In this document: positions 1 to 7,647 of the stretch, one piece after another | Layout of the letters: every line of letters begins with the position of its first letter | Position numbering within the stretch: position 1 is the first letter of the stretch | Assembly: GCA_040512755.1 (NCBI GenBank) | Contig: JBEVEP010000411.1 | Coordinates: 1 to 41,731, forward strand | Length of the DNA stretch: 41,731 bases | Reading direction: 5' to 3' | DNA from: JBEVEP01 sp040512755 | Lineage (GTDB): Bacteria; Pseudomonadota; Alphaproteobacteria; Rhizobiales; Rhizobiaceae | Made by a program: the position numbers and the translations under genes | The notes under the pieces: generated by a model | Databases searched by the model: none | Seen by the model: the letters and a program-made list of their open reading frames with translations, nothing else | Told to the model about the DNA's origin: nothing

Positions 1-785
1 GTGGGCGTCAAAGTCGACCAGAACGCAACCGACAGCCGGCTGAGATAGGAAGGATCCTCGATCGTCGGATCGGGCTCGAACAGACCGCCAAACAGCCGCC
101 TGCCCCCGATCAGCAGCACAACAGCCGCGACCAACGCAAAGAACGTGGCAGCAAGCATCGAATTCAGCTTGAACTGCACGACGAAATGCAGCCACGAAGA
201 AACCGTGCGATAGAATTTGTCTGTTTCCGTAGAGACGGCGTCGGATACCTCGCTCCCCAATGTCAGATCGAGGTCATATCGCTTTGTTAGCAGGCGAGCG
301 AACAGCTCGCGCCGCATGTCGGCTATCTTGCTGACAAGGCCGCTGGTGCGGATGGAGAGATTTTCAGCCGCGCCGAGGATAGCGTTGATGTCCGCCTTTT
401 CGGCCGCGAGGTCCTGGCGTTCCTGCGTCACTATCGAAGGTTCGGGAGGCGCATCCTTTTCTGGCGGCGCGCCAAGCTGATCCAGCCGCGCGCTGATTTC
501 GGCCAACCTCGGCCGGAACGCCTGCCCGCTGGCCAGGAGTTCGCGGTTAACTCCCTCCAGTTGCAGGCGAATCTCGACAAGATGCGCATCGTCTTCGGAA
601 TTGGCGGTGATGCTCTTCTCGAGGTCATCGATCTTTTTTGCAAGCGCCTCGATGGTCTTTTGCTGCTGATTGACAATCCCGTCTTCGGCTTGAACCACCG
701 CTTGCGCCAGCGTTCCGGATGGCAGCGCAACCGTAGAACACAGAATCAGGAAGGCGACGAAGCATCGGATGGCGGTAAGGAGCAT
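1..785 (-). CDS. Mechanosensitive ion channel family protein, N-terminal part (DUF3772-type), cut by window edge
   Basis: The reading frame starts at the ATG at 785 and stays open to base 1, so only the first 261 residues are present and the channel core lies outside the window. A signal peptide is visible (hydrophobic residues 8-22, likely cut after TLAQ near residue 28). Residues 35-200 are charged and largely helical, coiled-coil-like. A membrane segment follows at about 210-232 (LNSMLAATFFALVAAVVLL). This layout matches the periplasmic DUF3772 region that precedes the MscS domain in large alphaproteobacterial channels relieving hypo-osmotic stress. It is transcribed divergently from soxB across 194 bp. 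The family call comes from architecture and recalled similarity, because the MscS pore itself cannot be seen. Confidence 0.75.
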   Translation of the reverse strand, partial: MLLTAIRCFVAFLILCSTVALPSGTLAQAVVQAEDGIVNQQQKTIEALAKKIDDLEKSITANSEDDAHLVEIRLQLEGVNRELLASGQAFRPRLAEISARLDQLGAPPEKDAPPEPSIVTQERQDLAAEKADINAILGAAENLSIRTSGLVSKIADMRRELFARLLTKRYDLDLTLGSEVSDAVSTETDKFYRTVSSWLHFVVQFKLNSMLAATFFALVAAVVLLIGGRRLFGGLFEPDPTIEDPSYLSRLSVAFWSTLTP

Positions 786-979
786 GATTTCTAAGGCCTA
801 CGGGCCATTCGCAACGGTTCGGCAAGTCTCCCTTGATAAAGACGCGCGCTCGAAGGGGCAAGCCGCCTGCATGCTCTTCTGGGAGAGTCGGCCAAACGAA
901 AGGCTGTGGCGGAATCTTGGCTTTGGCTTTGCCGGCTGGTCTATAGTGTGTCGCGTCGCATTGGATGGAATCATCGTAA

Positions 980-2239
980 ATGGCGGAATATTCGGTCTTT
1001 TCGCTGCTCAAGAACGCGTTTTCGGGTAACCGGGACTGGAAGCCGGCATGGCGGAAGCCGGATCCGAAACCGTCTTACGATGTGATCATCGTCGGCGGCG
1101 GCGGTCATGGACTTTCGACCGCTTACTACCTCGCCAAGGAGCACGGGATCACAAACGTCGCTATTGTGGAAAAAGGGTGGCTCGGCTCTGGCAATGTCGG
1201 CCGCAATACGACTGCCGTCCGATCCAACTACCTGCTTCCCGAAAACTTCCGCTTCTACGAGCACTCCATGAAGATGTGGGAAGGGCTTTCCCACGATCTC
1301 AACTATAACGTGATGTTCTCGCAGCGCGGCGTGATCAATCTCGCACATACGCCGGCGCAATTGGATGAATATGCCCGCCGCGGCAATGCGATGCGCCTCG
1401 AAGGCATCGACGCCGAACTGCTGTCGCCTGCGCGCATCGCCCGGCTGATTCCCGGACTGGATATGACCGGCTCAGCACGCTTCCCGATCGTCGGCGGCCT
1501 CATGCAGTGGCGCGCTGGAACCGCGCGTCATGATGCGGTGGCCTGGGGCTATGCTCGCGGCGCGGACCGGCGCGGCGTGGATATCCTCGAAAACTGTGAA
1601 GTGACCGGTTTCCTGCGCGACGGCGACCGGATCACGGGAGTCGTGACCACGCGCGGTGAGATACGGGCCAAGAAGGTCGCCGTCGCGGTCGCCGGGCATA
1701 CCGGACATGTCATGCGGCTTGCCGGGATCGACCGGATGCCGATCGAAAGCCACACCCTCCAGGCGTTCGTATCGGAATCGCTGAAGCCCTTCCTGCATAC
1801 TGTTTTGAGCTTCGGCATGGGCCACTTCTACGCGTCCCAGTCCGACAAGGGCGGCCTCATCTACGGCGGCGACCTCGAGGGCTACAACAGCTACGCCCAA
1901 CGCGGGAACCTGCCTATTGTCGAGGAAGTGATGAGCGAGATGCTCGCGCTGTTTCCGAGCCTTGCGCGGGTCCGGCTGTTGCGCTCATGGGGCGGCGTCA
2001 CCGACATGTCGATGGACGGCTCACCGATCATAACCACCGGCCCGTTGCCTGGAATGTACCTGAATTGCGGCTGGTGCTACGGCGGCTTCAAGGCGACGCC
2101 AGCGTCGGGGTGGTGCTTCGCGTGGACAATCGCCAAGGATCAGCCTCATCCGCTCAACGCGCCCTTCACGCTCGACCGTTTCCATCGCGGCATTCTCATA
2201 GACGACAAGGGCCAAGGGGCCACCCCGAGGCTCCATTGA
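980..2239 (+). CDS. soxB: Sarcosine oxidase, beta subunit
   Basis: 419 aa. This subunit of heterotetrameric sarcosine oxidase oxidises sarcosine at its noncovalent FAD; electrons pass to a covalent FMN and then to O2, and the methyl group leaves as formaldehyde or 5,10-methylene-THF. A Rossmann FAD motif follows the N-terminal extension (VIIVGGGGHGLSTAYYLA, residues 35-52) and ends at the acidic residue of IVEKGWLGSGN. The segment TARHDAVAWGYARG holds His184 at the position of the histidine that carries FMN in characterised SoxB proteins. The C-terminal GMYLNCGWCYGGFKATPASG is typical of the family. The start at 980 gives the usual SoxB N-terminus (MAEYSVFSLLKNAF), although its ribosome site is weak. 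It is the first gene of the operon and soxD follows after 13 bp. Confidence 0.95.
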   Translation: MAEYSVFSLLKNAFSGNRDWKPAWRKPDPKPSYDVIIVGGGGHGLSTAYYLAKEHGITNVAIVEKGWLGSGNVGRNTTAVRSNYLLPENFRFYEHSMKMWEGLSHDLNYNVMFSQRGVINLAHTPAQLDEYARRGNAMRLEGIDAELLSPARIARLIPGLDMTGSARFPIVGGLMQWRAGTARHDAVAWGYARGADRRGVDILENCEVTGFLRDGDRITGVVTTRGEIRAKKVAVAVAGHTGHVMRLAGIDRMPIESHTLQAFVSESLKPFLHTVLSFGMGHFYASQSDKGGLIYGGDLEGYNSYAQRGNLPIVEEVMSEMLALFPSLARVRLLRSWGGVTDMSMDGSPIITTGPLPGMYLNCGWCYGGFKATPASGWCFAWTIAKDQPHPLNAPFTLDRFHRGILIDDKGQGATPRLH

Positions 2240-2252
2240 CCGGACAATCCCA

Positions 2253-2555
2253 ATGTTGATTACGTGCCCGTATTGCGGTCCACGCGACCTCTCCGAATAT
2301 GTCTACCAAGGTGACGGCAACCGCACGCGGCCCGACCCGGCTACGACGGATCAGGCTGTCTGGAACGCTTATGTCTACGACAGGTTGAACCCGGCCGGAG
2401 AGCATCATGAGGTCTGGCAGCATGCAGGCGGTTGCCGCGCGCACCTTGCAATCGTCCGCAACACCCTGACGCACCAAATCTCCAGCGTCGGGTTCGCGCG
2501 AGAAGCCGGACACCGGAAGTCCGAGCGTCACCGCGCGGGCGGACGTGCCGCATGA
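2253..2555 (+). CDS. soxD: Sarcosine oxidase, delta subunit
   Basis: 100 aa. This is the small zinc-binding subunit of heterotetrameric sarcosine oxidase. The zinc ligands expected in the family are visible: Cys5 and Cys8 in TCPYCGPRD, and a His and Cys in the WQHAGGC segment near residues 55-61. The body (YDRLNPAGEHHEVWQHAGGCRAHL would be its hallmark region) fits SoxD closely. The last 25 residues are basic and less typical. Its stop codon overlaps the soxA start in an ATGA arrangement (2552-2555), which suggests translational coupling within soxBDAG. Length agrees with the family norm of about 90-110 aa. Confidence 0.93.
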   Translation: MLITCPYCGPRDLSEYVYQGDGNRTRPDPATTDQAVWNAYVYDRLNPAGEHHEVWQHAGGCRAHLAIVRNTLTHQISSVGFAREAGHRKSERHRAGGRAA

Positions 2556-5542
2556 GCCCGCGCCGGACCAATATCGGCGGCGGAATCGACCGTCATCGCA
2601 GCATACGCTTCAGCTTCGACGGCAAGGATTACACCGGCCATCCCGGCGACACGCTCGCATCGGCCTTGCTCGCCAACGGCGTTACGCTGTTCGGCCGATC
2701 GTTCAAATATCATCGGCCGCGTGGCGTGCTGACAGCCGGGATCGACGAACCAAATGCGCTCGTCACCGTGCTCAGGGCAAACGTTCGCGAGCCCAACATC
2801 CCCGCCACACTTCTGGAGATCCATGACGGCCTGACTGTCGTCAGCCAGAACCGCTTCCCTTCCCTCGCCTTCGATTTCGGAGCCCTCAATCAGCTTGGCG
2901 GCAAACTTCTATCGGCCGGCTTCTACTACAAAACCTTTATGGGTCCGGCGATCGGCCCGCTGAAGGGCACGCGCTTCTGGAGATTTTGCGAATATTTCAT
3001 CCGGCGCGCCGCCGGGCTGGGTCGAGCGGGTTATGAGGCGGACCCCGCTCGTTACGAGCGCATGAATGCCTTTTGCGACGTCCTCGTCGTGGGTTCGGGA
3101 CCTGCCGGCTTGATGGCGGCGAAGGCGGCTGCTGAAAGCGACAAGCGCGTTATTGTCGCCGAGCAGGAGCCCCGTCTGGGCGGATCGGCCAAATGGTCGG
3201 GTGAAATCATCGACGGCATGCTGGCCGCCGATTGGGCCAAGGCGATGGCGCATGACTTGGGTTCGTACGTGAATGTTCGGATGCTCAAGCGCACGACAGT
3301 CTGGGGCTACTATGACGGCAATACGCTTGCGGCCCTTGAACGTGTCACGGACCATAAGAGCGCGCCCCACAAAGGTGAGCCGCGCCACCGTCATTGGACA
3401 ATCCGCGCCGGAACCGTCGTGCTCGCGACCGGAGCCTTCGAGCGTCCGCTGGTGTTTCCGGGGAACGATCGCCCGGGGATCATGCTGGCAGGCGCGGCCG
3501 AACGCTACGTCAATGAATTCGGTGTCCTACCCGGACGCAAGATCGCGGTGTTCACCAACAATGACAGCGCTTACCGGGTGCTCCGGGCTCTGAAGGAAGG
3601 CGGCGCAGAGATTGCGGCGATTGTCGATATCCGCAGGGAAATCTCCAAGGCTGCGCGAGCCTATGCACAATCGGCTGGCGGCCGTCTGATGACCGGCCAC
3701 GCAGTGGTTGCGACCGAGGGCGGCAAGGCAATCTCCGGCATCAAGATACAGCCCTTCGATTCCAACACAGGTATGCTATCCGGCGATCCGCACAACGTGG
3801 AAGCCGATTGCCTGCTTGTCTCCGGCGGCTGGTCGCCAGCCATTCATCTCGCTAGCCAGGCCGGGGCCAAGCCCGAATGGGACCCATCACTGCAAGCTTT
3901 CCTGCCGCCGTCGGCCAATCAAAACTGGGTCGGCGCGGGCGCCTTCAATGGAAGCTTCTCGACATCTGAGGCCCTCTCGCAAGGCGAAGCGGCCGGTCAC
4001 AAGGCCGTGGGCTCATCCCCAAATACCACCCCGCCTTCCGTCGAGACGCCAGCTTTTGACTATCACCCGGCGCCAGTCTTCGAAATCAAGGCGAAGGGCA
4101 AGGCGTTCGTCGATTTCCAGCACGACGTTACGGCCGACGATGTGCGTCTTGCCCATCGCGAGGGCTTCGTTTCGGTCGAGCACCTGAAGCGCTATACAAC
4201 GCTGGGGATGGCGACGGATCAGGGCAAAACCTCCAATGTCCCTGGTCTGGCGATCATGGCCGAAGCACTCGGAAAACCCATCCCGGATGTCGGCACGACG
4301 CGTTTCCGCCCGCCCTTCTCGCCAGTGTCTCTCGGAGCGCTCGCAGCCGAGCGTTACGGCGACCTTCGGCCAGAACGCCTGACGCCGATGCACGACTGGC
4401 ACATCGAACGCGGTGCGACGATGTACTCCGCCGGCCTATGGTACCGGCCGATGATCTACGCAAAGCCCGGCGAGACCATCGAGCAGGCCTATGTTCGCGA
4501 GGCAAGAACTGTCCGCGAGGCGGCCGGCATCGTCGATGTTTCGACCCTTGGGAAGATCGCAGTGCAAGGCCCGGATGCTGGAGAATTCCTCGACCGCGTC
4601 TATACGAACGTCTTCTCGACCCTGCCAGTCGGCAAGGCACGCTATGGGTTGATGCTACGCGAGGATGGCATCGCGATGGACGACGGTACCACGTGGAGGC
4701 TGGGACAGGACGACTTCCTGATGACCACCACCACGGCAAACGCCGGCAAGGTCATGCAGCATCTGGAGTATCTCCTGGACGTTATCTGGCCGGATCTGAA
4801 GGTGCATCTGACTTCCGTCACCGATCAATGGGCGGGCGCGGCGATCGGCGGTCCGAAAGCGCGGGAAATCCTGGCTTCGTGCGTCACCGGAACCGACGTC
4901 GACAACGAGGCGCTGCCTTTCATGGGAATCGTCAAGGGAGAAATAGCCGGCGCCCCCGTCATGATCTGCCGGCTGTCCTTCTCCGGCGAAATGGCGTTCG
5001 AAGTCTATTCCGGCGCCGGCCACGGCGTTCATGTGTGGAATGCACTGATGGAAGCCGGAAAGTCATTTGGCCTTGTGCCCTACGGACTCGAGGCGCTTGG
5101 TACGCTGCGCGTCGAGAAGGGCCACGTCACAGGCGCAGAAATCGACGGCCGGACGACCGCGCGCGACCTGCATCTCGATTGGATGCTGTCAAAGAAAAAG
5201 CCTTTTGTCGGCTCGATGATGATGGACCGGGAAGGCCTCGTTGCGGACAACCGCCTTCAGCTTGTCGGCATCGTCTCACACGACAACCGCCCATTGAACG
5301 GCGGGGCACACATTGTCGAAACGTCCGATCCGGAGGGCCCTCACAAATCGATCGGCCATATTACGGCGGCGTGTTACTCGCCGGCCCTCGGCAAATATAT
5401 TGGGCTTGCATTGGTGCGCGGAGGCAAATCACGCCACGGTCAGCGCGCTTTTATCTCTGATCCGTTGCGCGGGCGCTTTGGCCCGGTCGGAATCGCAAGC
5501 CATCACTTCTTCGACGCCGAAGGGAAGCGCATGCATGGTTGA
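2552..5542 (+). CDS. soxA: Sarcosine oxidase, alpha subunit
   Basis: 996 aa, the normal SoxA size. The order is an N-terminal ferredoxin-like domain (residues 15-100; GHPGDTLASALLANG and GRSFKYHRPRG), a dinucleotide-binding domain with GSGPAG at 181-186 that binds NAD+ in known enzymes, a disulfide-reductase-like region with the GAFERPLVFPGNDRPG signature, and a C-terminal aminomethyltransferase (GcvT-like) domain from about residue 610 that binds tetrahydrofolate and traps the methyl carbon. An in-frame ATG lies 40 codons upstream, but that stretch is basic and unlike SoxA and lies inside soxD. The ATG at 2552 overlaps the soxD stop (ATGA) and gives MSPRRTNIGGGIDRHRSIRF, so I chose it. It ends eight bases into soxG. 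Confidence 0.95.
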   Translation: MSPRRTNIGGGIDRHRSIRFSFDGKDYTGHPGDTLASALLANGVTLFGRSFKYHRPRGVLTAGIDEPNALVTVLRANVREPNIPATLLEIHDGLTVVSQNRFPSLAFDFGALNQLGGKLLSAGFYYKTFMGPAIGPLKGTRFWRFCEYFIRRAAGLGRAGYEADPARYERMNAFCDVLVVGSGPAGLMAAKAAAESDKRVIVAEQEPRLGGSAKWSGEIIDGMLAADWAKAMAHDLGSYVNVRMLKRTTVWGYYDGNTLAALERVTDHKSAPHKGEPRHRHWTIRAGTVVLATGAFERPLVFPGNDRPGIMLAGAAERYVNEFGVLPGRKIAVFTNNDSAYRVLRALKEGGAEIAAIVDIRREISKAARAYAQSAGGRLMTGHAVVATEGGKAISGIKIQPFDSNTGMLSGDPHNVEADCLLVSGGWSPAIHLASQAGAKPEWDPSLQAFLPPSANQNWVGAGAFNGSFSTSEALSQGEAAGHKAVGSSPNTTPPSVETPAFDYHPAPVFEIKAKGKAFVDFQHDVTADDVRLAHREGFVSVEHLKRYTTLGMATDQGKTSNVPGLAIMAEALGKPIPDVGTTRFRPPFSPVSLGALAAERYGDLRPERLTPMHDWHIERGATMYSAGLWYRPMIYAKPGETIEQAYVREARTVREAAGIVDVSTLGKIAVQGPDAGEFLDRVYTNVFSTLPVGKARYGLMLREDGIAMDDGTTWRLGQDDFLMTTTTANAGKVMQHLEYLLDVIWPDLKVHLTSVTDQWAGAAIGGPKAREILASCVTGTDVDNEALPFMGIVKGEIAGAPVMICRLSFSGEMAFEVYSGAGHGVHVWNALMEAGKSFGLVPYGLEALGTLRVEKGHVTGAEIDGRTTARDLHLDWMLSKKKPFVGSMMMDREGLVADNRLQLVGIVSHDNRPLNGGAHIVETSDPEGPHKSIGHITAACYSPALGKYIGLALVRGGKSRHGQRAFISDPLRGRFGPVGIASHHFFDAEGKRMHG

Positions 5543-6122
5543 CCTTCTGTCACCCCTCAAGCCGGTCTGGAAGCCTGGAACCCACGGCAATACGGCTGCT
5601 GGCATCGGAGTTGTTCTGACCGAAACGCAGCCCGGCTCCATCGTCCAACTCGCCGCATGGACAGGTCAGGAAAAGAAACTCATCGCCGCTATCCGGGACG
5701 TCACCGGCCTTGCGCTGCCGGACGGTGCAGGCGGTGGCATTGCGAATGAAACTCGTGCGGCCTTCGGTTTCGCGCCGGGGCGGTTCCTGGTCGTCGATCA
5801 GGCCGAGGGGATCGCGACGAAGTTCGAAAAGCGCGTGACATCAGCTATTGGCACCGTCACTGACCTTTCCCACGGGCGCACGGCGCTCAGAATCTCCGGA
5901 CCCAGGAGCGAATGGGTTCTTTCGAAGTTCTTCGCGATCGACTTTGCACAGCCGGCATTTCCCATTGGCTCCGGCATATCGACCGTTCATCACGACGTAT
6001 TTGCGCAAATTCAGCGAACGGGCGCGGATCAGTTCGACCTCTACGTCTTCCGCTCGTTTGCCCGCTCTTTCTGGCAAGCGCTCTGCCATGGTTCCGACGA
6101 GGTCGGCTACGAAGTGAGTTAA
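5535..6122 (+). CDS. soxG: Sarcosine oxidase, gamma subunit
   Basis: 195 aa. This is the structural subunit that completes the SoxBDAG heterotetramer, with a fold related to folate-binding GcvT/YgfZ proteins. Features typical of SoxG are SHGRTALRISGPRSEWVLSK near the middle, a VHHDVFAQIQR strand, and a C-terminal FDLYVFRSFARSFWQAL. The start at 5535 overlaps the last codons of soxA by eight bases; the same frame is open further upstream, but there it lies inside soxA and does not resemble SoxG. The gene is the last of the operon. The downstream neighbour is convergent, with only 11 bp between the stops, and no terminator hairpin is visible there. Confidence 0.92.
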   Translation: MVDLLSPLKPVWKPGTHGNTAAGIGVVLTETQPGSIVQLAAWTGQEKKLIAAIRDVTGLALPDGAGGGIANETRAAFGFAPGRFLVVDQAEGIATKFEKRVTSAIGTVTDLSHGRTALRISGPRSEWVLSKFFAIDFAQPAFPIGSGISTVHHDVFAQIQRTGADQFDLYVFRSFARSFWQALCHGSDEVGYEVS

Positions 6123-6133
6123 TCCACTCCGGA

Positions 6134-6844
6134 CTAACTCCTGAAAATGACCCATTCCTCCTGCGGCGCCCGCTCGGTCCGCAGACTGTTCTCAGGCTTC
6201 GAAGGATCCTCGTAGCCGAGCGCCATTCCGCAAACCACGATCTCTTCGGTTGGTATGTCGAGCACCGGCCGTATCTGGTTGTGGTAAGGCGCGAAGGCGG
6301 CCTGAGGGCATGTATGGAGTCCTCTCGCCCGTGCAGCCACCATAATGTTCTGCAGAAACATTCCGTAGTCGATCCACGAGCCCTGGTTCAGTCGGCGATC
6401 GATCGTGAAGATCATGCCTACGGGCGCGTCGAAAAAGACGAAGTTTCGGTCATGCTGCTCGCGCATCTGATGCACATCGCGCTTACCGATGCCCAGCATG
6501 CTATAGAGCGCGAAGCCGACGGCGCGGCGGCGCGCATAGTAAGGCTCGAAGAACTGATCCGGATAATATTTGTACTCGTCCCACTTGGCCTTCTCGGCGC
6601 GAATGCCGGAGTTCAGGACCGCATCGCTGATCCGCTCCTTCACGGCGCCGGTCGTCACATAGACCCGCCACGGCTGCATGTTTGTGCCTGACGGGGCCCT
6701 CGCGGCCACGTCGAGAATCTCCCGTATCGTGGCCTCATCGACCGCATCCGGTAGAAAAGCACGAACCGAGCGGCGTGATACGATCGCCTCGTCAACGATG
6801 GCGGTCACGTCAAGCGGTTTAGACTTGTTGTTGCGCAAAAGCAT
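6134..6844 (-). CDS. Nitroreductase family FMN flavoprotein
   Basis: 236 aa. This is an FMN-dependent NAD(P)H oxidoreductase of the nitroreductase (NfsA/NfnB-like) fold. The FMN-binding arginine motif SRRSVRAF (near residue 23) is followed by AARAPSGTNMQPWRV, the classic early signature. Later come SWIDYGMFLQNIMVAARARGL and the C-terminal VVCGMALGYEDP, which end the fold as in other members. The frame is open far upstream, but the ATG at 6844 starts just before the conserved domain and leaves room for a divergent promoter toward the regulator at 7004. The natural substrate cannot be told from sequence. It lies between the sox operon and the DMGDH-like operon, so it may act on the same compounds, but that is only context. 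Confidence 0.9.
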   Translation of the reverse strand: MLLRNNKSKPLDVTAIVDEAIVSRRSVRAFLPDAVDEATIREILDVAARAPSGTNMQPWRVYVTTGAVKERISDAVLNSGIRAEKAKWDEYKYYPDQFFEPYYARRRAVGFALYSMLGIGKRDVHQMREQHDRNFVFFDAPVGMIFTIDRRLNQGSWIDYGMFLQNIMVAARARGLHTCPQAAFAPYHNQIRPVLDIPTEEIVVCGMALGYEDPSKPENSLRTERAPQEEWVIFRS

Positions 6845-6870
6845 TTCGTTTGCCGGTTTTAGGACCCGTC

Positions 6871-6890
6871 CTGGCGCTGAAAAGCGCCAG
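6871..6890. repeat. Perfect 8-bp inverted repeat with GAAA loop in the nitroreductase/regulator intergenic region
   Basis: CTGGCGCT (6871-6878), GAAA (6879-6882) and AGCGCCAG (6883-6890) form a perfect hairpin that would be capped by a GNRA tetraloop in a rightward transcript. It lies 27 bp before the nitroreductase start and 114 bp before the regulator start. No T-run follows on either strand, so it does not look like an ordinary terminator. It may be an operator or an mRNA leader hairpin of the nitroreductase gene. Confidence 0.5.
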
Positions 6891-6956
6891 ATGCTGGCTT
6901 GGCACAAGCATTGGCCATCCCGCAAGCAAATCTTGGCCCAGGCCGAATTCCGCTTG

Positions 6957-7004
6957 AAATTTTCACAGCAATCAGCTTTCGTGAAAATCGGGTCAAAATT
7001 TTCA
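6957..7004. promoter_or_regulatory. Candidate operator: repeated AAATTTTCA / GTGAAAAT elements at the XRE-cupin gene
   Basis: AAATTTTCA occurs at 6957-6965 and again at 6996-7004, and the inverted element GTGAAAAT lies between them at 6981-6988. With ATTTTCAC at 6959-6966 the latter forms a perfect 8-nt inverted repeat with a 14-nt gap. Repeated arms of this kind just before a helix-turn-helix gene suggest an autoregulatory operator. The last copy reaches the proposed start codon. Binding by this regulator is inference. Confidence 0.4.
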
Positions 7005-7606
7005 TGGATAACATGAGTCTCGTAGCTGAAAAGCCAGGAGTTGAACCGCCAGCGGCCACACGGTTGCTGGCGCGCGACCTCCGCGCATTGCGCAAGGCCC
7101 GTGGGCTTACGCTGACCGAACTGGCTTTGACGCTTGGCCGCTCGGTTGGCTGGCTGAGCCAGGTCGAACGAGGGCTCTCGATACCATCGATCGCCGATTT
7201 GCGCGCCTTTGCGGATGTTTTCGTGGTTCCGGTCAGCCTGTTCTTCGGCCATGACGTTCCGAGCGAGGAGGAGCGTGGTGTCATAGTGCGCGCGGAAAGG
7301 CGCCGCTCGCTCGGCACGAGCGATTCAGGTCTGGTCGAGGAACTTCTTTCACCCGACCTCGGAGGAAGCTTCGAAGTGCTGCGTTCAGTCTTTGCGCCGG
7401 GCGCGGAGTTGAAGGAGGCCACGCTGCGGCCTACCGAAGAGGCCGGATATCTTGTCTCGGGCGACTTCGACATCGAGATCGGGAGCGTCTGGCACAGCCT
7501 TTCGGCCGGAGACAGCTTCCGCTTTGAAAGAAAACCGTTCCGCTGGCGCAATCCGGGCCCGGAACCGGCCGTCGTCATCTGGGTGGTGTCGCCCCCGGTC
7601 TACTAG
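7004..7606 (+). CDS. XRE-family helix-turn-helix regulator with C-terminal cupin
   Basis: 200 aa. An N-terminal HTH_3 domain (residues 21-80; LRALRKARGLTLTELALTLGR, then VGWLSQVERGLSIPSIADLR) is followed by a linker and a cupin-2 domain (about 120-198; LRPTEEAGYLVSGDFDIEIG, then AGDSFRFERKPFRWRNPG). Such two-domain regulators usually sense a small metabolite through the cupin and control adjacent catabolic or polyamine/amine genes. It is followed after 41 bp by the DMGDH-like gene on the same strand, which makes it the likely local regulator. The ATG at 7004 was preferred because the longer frame adds residues unlike the family; an ATG at 7013 is also possible. TTTTCA/TGAAAA repeats sit directly before it. 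Confidence 0.88.
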   Translation: MDNMSLVAEKPGVEPPAATRLLARDLRALRKARGLTLTELALTLGRSVGWLSQVERGLSIPSIADLRAFADVFVVPVSLFFGHDVPSEEERGVIVRAERRRSLGTSDSGLVEELLSPDLGGSFEVLRSVFAPGAELKEATLRPTEEAGYLVSGDFDIEIGSVWHSLSAGDSFRFERKPFRWRNPGPEPAVVIWVVSPPVY

Positions 7607-7647
7607 ATTGAATTGGGATGGCCGGCCAACGGCCACCAGGAGGAAAA

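Noticed and set aside
917..947. TTGGCT and TATAGT as a promoter for soxB
   Set aside because: The spacer is 19 bp and the -35 match is modest, so I could not support it, although a promoter must lie in this interval.
6893..6910. TGGCAC-N5-TTGGC, reminiscent of a sigma-54 promoter before the XRE-cupin gene
   Set aside because: The -12 element needs TTGC at fixed spacing; here the GC is displaced by one base and no bound activator gene or enhancer repeat is present.
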